Shown here piece by piece: positions 42,752-50,642 of a stretch of DNA of 64,000 bases. The stretch's first letter is position 1, and every line of letters begins with the position of its first letter. A program made the position numbers and the translations under genes. Origin of the DNA: RYN-111 sp963760125 (GTDB lineage Bacteria; Actinomycetota; Actinomycetes; Mycobacteriales; SCTD01); NCBI GenBank assembly GCA_963760125.1, contig CAVXBV010000008.1, positions 62,001 through 126,000 on the forward strand, in the 5' to 3' direction. The notes below the pieces were generated by a model that was not told the DNA's origin, made no database searches, and saw only the letters and a list, made by a program, of their open reading frames with translations.

Positions 42752-44170
42752 GTGCATGAGATGAGCGGGGCAGATGCGACGTTCCTCTACTTCGAGACCT
42801 CGAGCTCCCCGATGCACGTCCTCGGGACGATCCTGATCGATCACAGCGACCGACCGGACTGGTCGGCGGACGACGTCATCGCCCTGCTGGAGCAGCGGAT
42901 GGACCTGCTTCCGCCGTTCCGGCGCAAGCTCGTCGGTGCCACCTTGCGCCTGCACCACCCGGTCTGGGTCGACGTGCCGACAGTCGACGTCGCGGCGCAC
43001 GTCAGCCGCGTGCACTGCCCCGAACCCGGCGATGTCGCGGCGATGGCGCACGAGGTCGCCGCGTTCGCCGGTCGACGCCTCGACCGCTCGCGGCCGCTCT
43101 GGGAGTGCCTGGTGGTCGAGGGCATGGCCGGCAACCGAGCGGCTGTGGTCCTCAAGGTGCACCACTGCGCCGTGGACGGCGTGGGAGCCGCACGCATCCT
43201 GGGACACCTGTTCGACCTGGTGCCCGAGGGGCGCAGCGAGGCGGAGCTGATCGGGGCCCGTGCGGCCGCACTCGCGTCTCGGCGACCGCAACCGGGGATC
43301 CGCGACGTGGCCCTCCACACCGCCACCGGGCTCGCGATGCGACCGGTGCACACCGCCCGTTTCCTCCCCACCGCGGTGAAGGCGGTCGCGGGCATCGTCG
43401 GCCATCGGCGCAGCGAGGCGGACACGAGCGGTGGGGCCGTACCCATGACTGCCCCGCGCGTGCACTTCAACGGCTCCATCAGTGGAGATCGGGTGGTGGC
43501 GTACGTCGATGTGCCGCTCGAGCACGTCAAGGCCATCAAGAACATCGTCGGGGGCACGTTCAACGACGCCGTCACGGCGATCTGCGGCGGAGCGCTCCGC
43601 GGCTACCTCACCGACCACGACGACCTGCCCGAGTCGAGTCTCATCGCGGTCGTCCCGGTCTCCGTCCGCGGTGGCGACGAGGACATCGCGGCCAACCGGA
43701 CCTCCGCGATGTTCACGATCCTCGGGACCGACATCGAGGACCCGGTGGAGCGACTCAAGGTCGTGCGGCAGGCCAACCTCGTGGGTCGTGGCGACCAAAG
43801 AGCCGCGGGCGACGACATCGTGGCCCGCGTCAGCGAGATCGCACCGCCCAACACCACAGCGGCGATCGCGCGGTTCTACGGCTCTCTGCGCCTGGCTGAC
43901 CGGCTGCCGATCGTGCACAACGTCGTCATCAGCAACGTCGCCGGTCCGCCCGTCCAGATCTACCTCGCCGGAGCCAAGGTCGAGGGGCTGTACCCGTTGG
44001 GTCCGGTCCTGGAGGGGCCAGGGCTGAACATCACGATCGTCAGCTACAAGGACCGCGTCGGGTTCGGCCTCATCGCCTGCGCCGACAACCTCCCCGACCT
44101 GGCCGAGCTCGCGGCGCACTTCCCGCTCGCCGTCGAGCAGATGCTCGACGCGGCCCGCGCGCAGGCATGA
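42752..44170 (+). CDS. Wax ester synthase/diacylglycerol acyltransferase (WS/DGAT)
   Basis: The 472-residue acyltransferase has the catalytic HHxxxDG motif (HHCAVDG, 137-143), the N-terminal MSGADATFLYFETSSSPMH motif and the C-terminal NVVISNVAGPP segment of the family. It esterifies acyl-CoA to diacylglycerol or long-chain alcohols for storage lipids, and some members esterify sterols. The start could be GTG 42752 or ATG 42761 (MSGADATF); neither has a strong Shine-Dalgarno. Followed 25 bp later by a lipase-like gene. Confidence 0.87.
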   Translation: MHEMSGADATFLYFETSSSPMHVLGTILIDHSDRPDWSADDVIALLEQRMDLLPPFRRKLVGATLRLHHPVWVDVPTVDVAAHVSRVHCPEPGDVAAMAHEVAAFAGRRLDRSRPLWECLVVEGMAGNRAAVVLKVHHCAVDGVGAARILGHLFDLVPEGRSEAELIGARAAALASRRPQPGIRDVALHTATGLAMRPVHTARFLPTAVKAVAGIVGHRRSEADTSGGAVPMTAPRVHFNGSISGDRVVAYVDVPLEHVKAIKNIVGGTFNDAVTAICGGALRGYLTDHDDLPESSLIAVVPVSVRGGDEDIAANRTSAMFTILGTDIEDPVERLKVVRQANLVGRGDQRAAGDDIVARVSEIAPPNTTAAIARFYGSLRLADRLPIVHNVVISNVAGPPVQIYLAGAKVEGLYPLGPVLEGPGLNITIVSYKDRVGFGLIACADNLPDLAELAAHFPLAVEQMLDAARAQA

Positions 44171-44195
44171 TCAACGCTGTGCCAGAGTCGCGCAC

Positions 44196-45053
44196 GTGAG
44201 CAACCTCCCGGGCGGCAACGTGCCGCTGGCGGTCAAGCAGCTCGGTTCCGCGGCCCTTCGGGTGCGAGGCCCCGTCGCGCTGACGCGGTTCCTGCGCTCC
44301 CCTGTCCTGGCCGGCGAGGGCGTGCCGCACGGCGACGGTCGGCCGGTCATGCTGCTGCCGCCGGCGGCGGCAGGCGACTGGCTCATGCCGATCATGCTCA
44401 GCTGGCTCCGCCGCATCGACTACCAGGCCTACCGGTCCTCGATCGGCCTGCACGTCGACTGCTCGGACCGGACGATGGCCAAGGTGCTGCCCCGCGTCGA
44501 GGAGATCGCAGAACGGCACGGCCGGAAGGTGACGCTCATCGGGCACAGTCGCGGCGGGTTGCTCTCCCGGTCGATGATGACCGCCCGTCCGGACCTCGTG
44601 GAGCGCGTCATCGCGTTGGCCAGTCCGATCCACGAGCCCTTCGCCGTCACCAACCTCACCCTCGCGGCCGCCGCCTCGGCCGCTCGCGCGAGGTTGCAAC
44701 GCAGCGACCCTGCCCTGCTCACCATGGGGTGCCTCACCGAGGCCTGCGCCTGCACCTACGGCCGGTTCTTCCGCCGCCCGCTCGAGCCGGGGATGCCCCC
44801 GCTCATCACCTTGTTCACCCGGCACGACGAGGTCGTCCGGTGGCAGGCCTGCCTCGAGGACGGCGCGAGCAACGTCGAGATCCGTGGGACGCACGTCGGC
44901 CTGTTGGCCTCCCGCAACGTCTACACGACCCTCTCCCACGCCCTCACGGGTGAGCTGGACGCACCGGGGATCCGCTGGCAGGGCGAGGCGCCGACCCTGG
45001 CCGACCTCGAGGTGCGCCCGCTCGAGCAACCCCCAGAAGCCGTCGGCGGCTAG
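44196..45053 (+). CDS. Alpha/beta hydrolase, lipase-like
   Basis: A 285-residue protein with nucleophile elbow GHSRGG in VTLIGHSRGGLLSRSMM, an upstream MLLPPAAAGDW loop, an acid candidate in TRHDEVVRW and a His in GTHVGLL. This layout fits a triacylglycerol-lipase-type fold. No signal peptide. It follows the WS/DGAT gene and precedes a KstR-boxed LLM gene. The substrate is unknown; an ester of a lipid or steroid is a reasonable guess. Confidence 0.75.
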   Translation: MSNLPGGNVPLAVKQLGSAALRVRGPVALTRFLRSPVLAGEGVPHGDGRPVMLLPPAAAGDWLMPIMLSWLRRIDYQAYRSSIGLHVDCSDRTMAKVLPRVEEIAERHGRKVTLIGHSRGGLLSRSMMTARPDLVERVIALASPIHEPFAVTNLTLAAAASAARARLQRSDPALLTMGCLTEACACTYGRFFRRPLEPGMPPLITLFTRHDEVVRWQACLEDGASNVEIRGTHVGLLASRNVYTTLSHALTGELDAPGIRWQGEAPTLADLEVRPLEQPPEAVGG

Positions 45054-45096
45054 CGCGAGCAGCCTTGCTCGCCGTAGTGTCCGGCAACGGCAAAAG

Positions 45097-45110
45097 GAGA
45101 ACACGTTGCA
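45097..45110. promoter_or_regulatory. KstR operator overlapping an LLM gene start codon
   Basis: GAGAACACGTTGCA has 7 of 8 fixed bases of the KstR consensus. It includes the last bases of the AAAAGGAG Shine-Dalgarno sequence and the TTG start codon at 45106. Repressor bound here would block transcription just after the start site rather than the -35/-10 region. Confidence 0.68.
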
Positions 45111-45975
45111 GTTCACGATGTCTGTCGCGATGACCGACCCGACGCAGTACGCCGCGCTGGCGCAGGCTGCCGAGGAGCACGGCTACCACCAGATCGCCGT
45201 GGCCGACAGCCTGTTCTGGTCCGAGCAGGTGAGCGACGCCTACCCGTACACCGAGGACGGCAGCCGGCTGTGGAACGAGGACACCCCCTTCGTCGAGCCC
45301 TTCATGGCCGTGGCCCACATGGCGGCGGTGACGACGCGCCTCCGCTTCCTCACTCACGTGATCAAGGTGGCGACCCGCAACCCGCTGCTGCTGGCCAAGC
45401 AGGTCGGGACCGCCGCGGTCCTCTCGACCAACCGCTTCACCTTCGGCGCCGGTATCGGCTGGCTCAAGGAGGAGTTCGAGTGGTCCGGTCAGGCGTACGC
45501 CGGCCGGGGCAAGCGCACCGACGAGGCCCTGGACGCCATCTTGGAGATCCTCGACGGCGGCTGGGTGTCGCGCGAGGGGGAGCACGTGCAGTTCGGCCGC
45601 ATCAAGATGCCGCCGGCGCCCAGCGAGAAGGTCCCGGTGTGGATCGGCGGGCACTCCCCCGTGGCGCTCAAGCGCACCGTGCGCTTCGGATCCGGCTGGA
45701 CCAGCGCCATGATCTCGCGCGACGACTTCGCGGCCGTCCACGACGAGCTGGTCGACCTGCTCCTCACCGCCGGCCGGCCGATCGAGGACTTCGCCTTCCA
45801 GGTCGCCCCCGCCGACCGGTTCGGTCTCGACGGCTACAAGGACCTCGCGCAGGCGGGCTGCACGGACATCGTCACGGTGCCCTGGCTGTTCTACGGACAC
45901 GGGTGGGACGCCCCGCTCGAGGCCAAGCTCGACGGGATCGCGCGCTTCGCCAAGGACGTGATCCAGGCATGGTGA
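45106..45975 (+). CDS. LLM-class (luciferase-like, probably F420-dependent) oxidoreductase
   Basis: The 289-residue TIM-barrel protein has TTRLRFLTHVIKVATRNPLLLAKQVGTAAVLSTNRFTFGAGIGWLKEEFEW, the standard LLM core. The TTG start is supported by AAAAGGAG six bases upstream; no ATG or GTG is better placed. F420- or FMN-dependent LLM enzymes reduce or oxidise ketones and alcohols. The KstR box over the start places it in the steroid regulon. It overlaps the NTF2-like gene by 7 bp. Confidence 0.85.
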   Translation: MQFTMSVAMTDPTQYAALAQAAEEHGYHQIAVADSLFWSEQVSDAYPYTEDGSRLWNEDTPFVEPFMAVAHMAAVTTRLRFLTHVIKVATRNPLLLAKQVGTAAVLSTNRFTFGAGIGWLKEEFEWSGQAYAGRGKRTDEALDAILEILDGGWVSREGEHVQFGRIKMPPAPSEKVPVWIGGHSPVALKRTVRFGSGWTSAMISRDDFAAVHDELVDLLLTAGRPIEDFAFQVAPADRFGLDGYKDLAQAGCTDIVTVPWLFYGHGWDAPLEAKLDGIARFAKDVIQAW

Positions 45976-46412
45976 GCCCCGACGTGACCGAGATGTTCGC
46001 CCGCTACTCCGAGCACCCCGCCCGCACGATGTCCATGCGCTCGATGGACTGCGTGATGCGCAAGGACCGGGACGGCTGGCTGGCGCTGTGGGCCGAGGAC
46101 GGCTGGGTCGAGGACCCCATCGGAGTGTCGTTCATCGACCCCACGGGCCTGGGGCACCACGGTCCGGAGGGTCGGGCCGCCTTCTGGGACAGCAACATGG
46201 CGCCCAACAGCATCGTGTTCGCGCTCAAGGACTCGTTCGCCTGCGGCAGCGAGGTGGCCAACATCGCCGACATCACGATCACCCTGCCCGGCGGGGCGAC
46301 GACCACCTGTGAGGGCGTCTTCGCCTACCGGGTCGATGACGAGGGCAGGCTGCTGTCCCTGCGCGCGTTCTGGGAGCTCGACCGGATGATGGCGACGATG
46401 GCCCAGCCCTAG
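45969..46412 (+). CDS. SnoaL/NTF2-like protein, possible steroid isomerase-like
   Basis: A 147-residue cone-fold protein with WLALWAEDGWVEDPIGV, FALKDSFACGSEVANIADITITL and FAYRVDDEGRLLSLRAFWELDRM. The layout resembles ketosteroid isomerase, but I cannot confirm the KSI Tyr/Asp dyad from sequence alone. Start ATG 45969 or GTG 45972 (the latter gives a GTGA overlap with the LLM stop). Co-transcribed with the LLM gene. Confidence 0.75.
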   Translation: MVSPDVTEMFARYSEHPARTMSMRSMDCVMRKDRDGWLALWAEDGWVEDPIGVSFIDPTGLGHHGPEGRAAFWDSNMAPNSIVFALKDSFACGSEVANIADITITLPGGATTTCEGVFAYRVDDEGRLLSLRAFWELDRMMATMAQP

Positions 46413-46433
46413 CAGCGGGGGCTCCCGCTCTGG

Positions 46434-46447
46434 TAGAACGTGTTCCA
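46434..46447. promoter_or_regulatory. KstR operator, perfect consensus match
   Basis: TAGAACGTGTTCCA matches TnnAACnnGTTnnA at every fixed position and is palindromic in its GAACGTGTTC centre except for one base pair. It lies 27 bp upstream of the DUF1214 gene start. Confidence 0.87.
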
Positions 46448-46473
46448 GTTGTTGCACCGAGACGAGGAGTCGC

Positions 46474-47535
46474 ATGTCCGCCGACGAAGCCGTGCTGACC
46501 GGGCAGGCGTGGACAGACTTCTGTCGTGCCCTCGAGGCGGCGGGCCAGGTCGTCCTCGACGGCCCGGAGACCGTGCTCGACCGAGCGGAGGGGATGCGCT
46601 ACCTCGCCCGCCTGCTGCGCAACAGCCTCTACGCGACGCTGGAGAACTCGGACCCCGACCGCCCGCGCTGGCAGGGCCTGGACCTGGTGAAGATCGGGGC
46701 GGACAACCCGGACAACGTCTACCACTCGGCGCCCGTGACCGGCCGCAACAGCTACCGCATCACCGGCAGCCGCGGCACCATCGCGCAGACGACCTTCGGG
46801 AGCAAGGCCAACCGCTACGCCAAGGACGGGACCATGGCGTCCACCGGCGAGCTGCGCAACGACGACCTCGTCGTCGCGGACGACGGGACCGTCGAGATCC
46901 TGGCCAGCGCGACGCCGCAGGAGGGCAACTGGCTGCCGCTGGCCGAGGACTCCACGATGATCGTCCTGCGGGAGTCATACCTGGACCGCAGCACCGAGGT
47001 GCCGGGCACCTGGTCGATCGAGCGGCTCGGTGAGACGCCACCCACGGAGCCACTGTCGGCGAAGCACGTCGTGCGCAGCCTGCAGCGCGCCGCGATGGGC
47101 GTGCACGGGACGGCCGCGACCTTCGTGGCCTGGACCAAGCTGTTCATGACCCGGCCCAACGAGCTGCCCGACTGGGGCCAGGAGATGTTCCAGAAGGCCG
47201 GCGGTGATCCCGAGATCTTCTACCTGCACGGGTACTTCGACCTGGCCCCCGGTCAGGCGTTGGTCATCGAGACGCGGGTCCCCGACGCTCCGTACTGGAA
47301 CTTCCAGCTGGACAACTGGTGGATGGAGTCCATGGACTGGGACAAGCGAATCACGGTCAACAAGCACACCGCCGTGCTCAACGACGACGGGACCCTGACC
47401 CTCGTGGTCGCCGACAAGGACCCCGGGTTCGGCAACTGGATCGACACCACCGGGCACCGCACCGGTACGGCGCTCCTGCGCTGGGTCGGCACCGAGGACC
47501 ACCCGCTCCCGACGTGCAAGGTGGTCGATCTGTGA
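46474..47535 (+). CDS. DUF1214-containing protein of the KstR regulon
   Basis: The 353-residue protein is rich in beta structure and has the DUF1214-type C-terminal segment APYWNFQLDNWWMESMDW followed by KDPGFGNWIDTTGHRTGTALLRWVG. It is similar in type and neighbourhood to mycobacterial Rv3531c, also KstR controlled and of unknown function. ATG start behind GAGGAG. GTGA-coupled to the sulfotransferase-like gene. No catalytic motif is recognised. Confidence 0.8.
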   Translation: MSADEAVLTGQAWTDFCRALEAAGQVVLDGPETVLDRAEGMRYLARLLRNSLYATLENSDPDRPRWQGLDLVKIGADNPDNVYHSAPVTGRNSYRITGSRGTIAQTTFGSKANRYAKDGTMASTGELRNDDLVVADDGTVEILASATPQEGNWLPLAEDSTMIVLRESYLDRSTEVPGTWSIERLGETPPTEPLSAKHVVRSLQRAAMGVHGTAATFVAWTKLFMTRPNELPDWGQEMFQKAGGDPEIFYLHGYFDLAPGQALVIETRVPDAPYWNFQLDNWWMESMDWDKRITVNKHTAVLNDDGTLTLVVADKDPGFGNWIDTTGHRTGTALLRWVGTEDHPLPTCKVVDL

Positions 47536-48668
47536 TCGCCATCGACGACCTGCTCAGGGCCGCCAAGGCGAAGGCCAAGCACGACGACTTCGGTGACGAC
47601 TGGTTCCTCGAGCCGCTGGGCGTGCTGGTGAAGGCGCTCAACGACGAGGCCCAGCTCTCGGAGATGGGCCGCCAGATGACGGAGCGCCGGCTCACCGCGC
47701 TGCTCGTCGATCGGCTGCGACTGCGCGCGCTGCAGGCCCAGCACCCCGAGATCCGCGAGACGCCGGTGGACGTGGTCGCGGAGATCTGCGGTCTCCCCCG
47801 GACCGGCTCGACGCTGTTGCACCGCCTGCTCTCGGCGAGCCCCCAGCTCACCTCCACCCTGAGCTGGGAGTGCTCCTATCCCCTGCCGTTCCCGGGCGAG
47901 GGCCCTGGAGCCGAGGTTCGCAAGGGCAAGGCCAAGAAGATGATGGAGATGTTCCTCGAGCTGGCTCCGGACTTCGCCGACATCCACACGGTCGTCTGGG
48001 ACGGTCCGGAGGAGGACGTCCTCCTGCTGGACCGCACGTTCACCTCGATGAGCTACGACTCCTTCTACTGGGTCCCGACCTACGGCGTCTGGCTGCGCTC
48101 GTTCGACCAGAGCAAGGCGTATGCCGAGCTGCGCGAGTGGCTGCAGGTGCTCCAGTGGCAGGACCCCTCCCGCGCCGGCCAGAAGTGGGTGCTCAAGTCG
48201 CCGCACCACCTCACTGCGGTCAACACCACCCTCGACGAGTTCCCGGACTGCAAGATCGTCATGACGCACCGCTCTCCGACGTCCGCGGTCCCGTCGTACG
48301 CCTCGATGGTGGCGGCGATGACGTCGCAGTACAGCGACAGGGGCGATCCGGTGGCGATCGGGCAGTACTGGAACGACCGGTTCCGCGAGTGCCTGACCGA
48401 CTTCGCGGACGTCCGCGCCCGACGGCCCGAGCGCTTCATCGACGTTCCCTTCAAGGCGACCGTGGCCGAGCCGCTCGAGACCGTGCAGTCGGTCATGGCC
48501 CAGCTCGGGCTCGCGACCGGCCCGGCAGACCTCGCGGCGTTCGAGGCCTACCTGGACATCAACCGCCAGGAGAAGCACGGCTCCCACTCCTACACCGCCG
48601 AGGACTTCGGGCTCTCGACCGAGCAGCTCGCGCGTGACTTCGCCTTCTACGAAAGGGCTTACCTGTGA
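47532..48668 (+). CDS. Sulfotransferase-family protein (Rv3529c-like)
   Basis: A 378-residue protein with a PAPS-type phosphate loop GLPRTGSTLLHRLL (87-100), a downstream KWVLKSPHHLTAV segment and the 3'-phosphate motif HRSPTSAVPSYASM. This fits the Stf family found beside DUF1214 and SDR genes in mycobacterial steroid clusters (Rv3529c). PAPS-dependent sulfonation is not established for these relatives; the acceptor might be a steroid hydroxyl. Coupled by GTGA on both sides. Confidence 0.82.
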   Translation: MIAIDDLLRAAKAKAKHDDFGDDWFLEPLGVLVKALNDEAQLSEMGRQMTERRLTALLVDRLRLRALQAQHPEIRETPVDVVAEICGLPRTGSTLLHRLLSASPQLTSTLSWECSYPLPFPGEGPGAEVRKGKAKKMMEMFLELAPDFADIHTVVWDGPEEDVLLLDRTFTSMSYDSFYWVPTYGVWLRSFDQSKAYAELREWLQVLQWQDPSRAGQKWVLKSPHHLTAVNTTLDEFPDCKIVMTHRSPTSAVPSYASMVAAMTSQYSDRGDPVAIGQYWNDRFRECLTDFADVRARRPERFIDVPFKATVAEPLETVQSVMAQLGLATGPADLAAFEAYLDINRQEKHGSHSYTAEDFGLSTEQLARDFAFYERAYL

Positions 48669-49438
48669 TCCTCACCGACGAGGTCGTCGTCATCACCGGG
48701 GTCGGAGCGGGGCTCGGCGCCAAGCTCGCGCAGCGCGCTGTCGCCGAGGGCGCCAAGGTCGTCATGGCGGCCCGCAGCGGCAGCGTCACGGAGCAGATCG
48801 AGAAGGAGACCGACGGAGCGGCGGTGGCTGTCGCCTGCGACGTCCGCAAGGAGGAGGATTGCGCGCGGGTCATCGACACCGCGATCGAGCGCTTCGGCAA
48901 GGTGACCGGACTGGTCAACAGCGCCTACGCCCACCCGGGCTTCCACGACCTGCTGGACACCCCCGACAAGGGTCTGCGCCGCTCGATGGACGTGATCTTG
49001 TTCGGTGCCCTGCAGATGGCCCGGCTCGCCAAGCCGCACATGATCGCCGCCGGTGGGGGAGCCATCGTCAACGTCGGCACCATGACGACCCGCAAGCCCA
49101 TGAAGGGCGAGGGCGGGTACGCCGTCGCCAAGGCCGCCATGACCTGCGCGACCCAGTTCCTCGCGCTGGAGATGGGCGAGCACAACATCCGCGTGAACCA
49201 GGCCATCATGGGCTGGCTCGACGGGCCGGGGGTGCGCTTCTACCTCGAGATGACGGCGACGCAGAAGGGCATCTCCGAGCAGGAGGTGTACGACGACATC
49301 GCCTCCCGCAACCCGCTGGGCCGCATCCCCACCGACGAGGCCTGCGCCGGGTCGATCCTGTTCCTGCTCAGCAAGTACTCCTCGGAGATGACCGGCGCGA
49401 TCCTGGACGTCAACGGCGGGGAGTACATGCCGGCATGA
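48665..49438 (+). CDS. SDR-family oxidoreductase (Rv3530c-like)
   Basis: The 257-residue SDR has TGVGAGLG (11-18). The NNAG position reads NSAYA (VNSAYAHPG), an unusual substitution, and the active site is YAVAK in EGGYAVAKAAMTCAT. Ends NGGEYMPA. Its neighbours (DUF1214, sulfotransferase) reproduce the Rv3529c-Rv3531c gene set, which supports a relation to Rv3530c. Overlaps the next gene as ATGA. Confidence 0.82.
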   Translation: MILTDEVVVITGVGAGLGAKLAQRAVAEGAKVVMAARSGSVTEQIEKETDGAAVAVACDVRKEEDCARVIDTAIERFGKVTGLVNSAYAHPGFHDLLDTPDKGLRRSMDVILFGALQMARLAKPHMIAAGGGAIVNVGTMTTRKPMKGEGGYAVAKAAMTCATQFLALEMGEHNIRVNQAIMGWLDGPGVRFYLEMTATQKGISEQEVYDDIASRNPLGRIPTDEACAGSILFLLSKYSSEMTGAILDVNGGEYMPA

Positions 49439-49905
49439 GCGGGGCAGCGCTGAACGACACCACGGTGGCCAGTGACACCGTCGAGATCGACGCTCCGGCC
49501 GAGCACGTCTGGTCGGTGCTCGTCGACTACGCCCGGTATCCCGAGTGGAACCCCTACACCGTGCGCGTCGACACCGTGCTCGAGATCGGCGCTGAGGTGG
49601 TGCTGCACCTGCCCGACCCCGGGAAGCCGGGCGAGACGTTCACGACTCTGGAGCACATGCGGATCATCGACGCGCCGCACCACCTGCAGTACGACACCGG
49701 CGACTCCTTCCCCGGCCTGCTGGCCGTCCGGGACCAGTGGGTCGAGGACCTCGGGGACGGGCGTTCGACGTACCGGACCACGGACGTGTTCACCGGGGAG
49801 GCGGCCGAGGCGATCTACCGGATGCAGGTCGAGTGGGTGACTGCTGGCTTCAACGCGACGGCCCAGGCCCTCAAGGCGCGCGCCGAGGCGCTGCTCAAGG
49901 GCTAG
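49435..49905 (+). CDS. SRPBCC-family protein
   Basis: A 156-residue helix-grip protein: IDAPAEHVWSVLVDYARYPEWNPYTV at the N-terminus, THMR-like EHMRIIDAPHHLQYDTG and a long C-terminal helix (MQVEWVTAGFNATAQALKAR). Such proteins carry hydrophobic ligands in a cavity. Last gene of the KstR-boxed operon that starts at 46474; it may hold a steroid intermediate, but no ligand is known. Confidence 0.78.
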   Translation: MSGAALNDTTVASDTVEIDAPAEHVWSVLVDYARYPEWNPYTVRVDTVLEIGAEVVLHLPDPGKPGETFTTLEHMRIIDAPHHLQYDTGDSFPGLLAVRDQWVEDLGDGRSTYRTTDVFTGEAAEAIYRMQVEWVTAGFNATAQALKARAEALLKG

Positions 49906-49926
49906 GGATGACCGCTGCAGGAGCGG

Positions 49927-49951
49927 GTTAAACCACCTGATCGTTCGGGTA
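49927..49951 (+). promoter_or_regulatory. Possible alternative-sigma (SigB/SigF-type) promoter
   Basis: GTTA-N16-GGGTA resembles the actinobacterial SigB/SigF promoter pattern (roughly GNNT-N14-16-GGGTA), with a weak -35 half. It lies 46 bp upstream of the 49998 gene and no KstR or KstR2 box is present in this gap, which suggests the two-gene module has its own control. Confidence 0.3.
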
Positions 49952-49997
49952 GCCGCATCGTCATCAGACGTACGCACCCCTGCGATCGGAGCATCAC

Positions 49998-50642
49998 ATG
50001 AGCAACAGCCTCACCCCCGCCGAGCTCGACGCGGAGTCCGGAACCGCGCTTCCGAGCAAGGAGGTCATGTCGCTGCTCGACCTGAACGCCAACGTCGACC
50101 TCGCCCTGGACCTGGCTGCCCCCGTCGACCTCGCCGTCGCGGCCAACCTGAACGTAGCCGCCCCCATCGACGCGGCCGCATCCGCGAATGTGCTCTCGGT
50201 CGGCTCCGACGCCACCGCGCTCGCCCCGCAGCAGGTGCTGCTCGACCAGCACCTGGCCGGCTCCGCGACGGCGACCGGGGACCAGACGGCCGGCCTCGAC
50301 CAGGCCGCGTCGCCCGAGCCCACTGACAGCACCGCACCGCCGCCGGCGGCCCCCGCCCCCACTGCCGGGACCACCTCGCTCGGCGACCTGGCCAACGGCG
50401 GCAACCTGCTCGACGTCAACGTCGACGTCAAGGCCGACGCCGACCTGGCTGCGCCGATCGCCGGCGCCGTCGCCGCCAACGCCAACATCGCCGCTCCCAT
50501 CGACGCCTCGGTGGCGGCCAACATCGGGTCCGTCGACTCGAGCGCCACCTCGCTCGCCTCCCAGACCGCCCTGATCACGCAGGACCTGGACGGTGTGGAC
50601 GCGACGGCGACGGCGGCTCAGGACGCTGACGTCAAGCAGTGA
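49998..50642 (+). CDS. Ala/Asp-rich protein with a two-fold internal repeat
   Basis: The 214-residue acidic protein has no signal peptide or membrane segment. Residues 27-103 and 138-214 are direct repeats (LDLNANVDL... against LDVNVDVKA..., each with a V/I-A-A-P-I-D-A core near 53-59 and 164-170). A Pro/Ala/Thr linker (105-127) separates them. Lys and Arg are almost absent. GGAG lies 6 nt before the ATG. GTGA coupling to the M50 protease-like gene suggests a partner or substrate role. I do not recognise a characterised family. Confidence 0.8.
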   Translation: MSNSLTPAELDAESGTALPSKEVMSLLDLNANVDLALDLAAPVDLAVAANLNVAAPIDAAASANVLSVGSDATALAPQQVLLDQHLAGSATATGDQTAGLDQAASPEPTDSTAPPPAAPAPTAGTTSLGDLANGGNLLDVNVDVKADADLAAPIAGAVAANANIAAPIDASVAANIGSVDSSATSLASQTALITQDLDGVDATATAAQDADVKQ

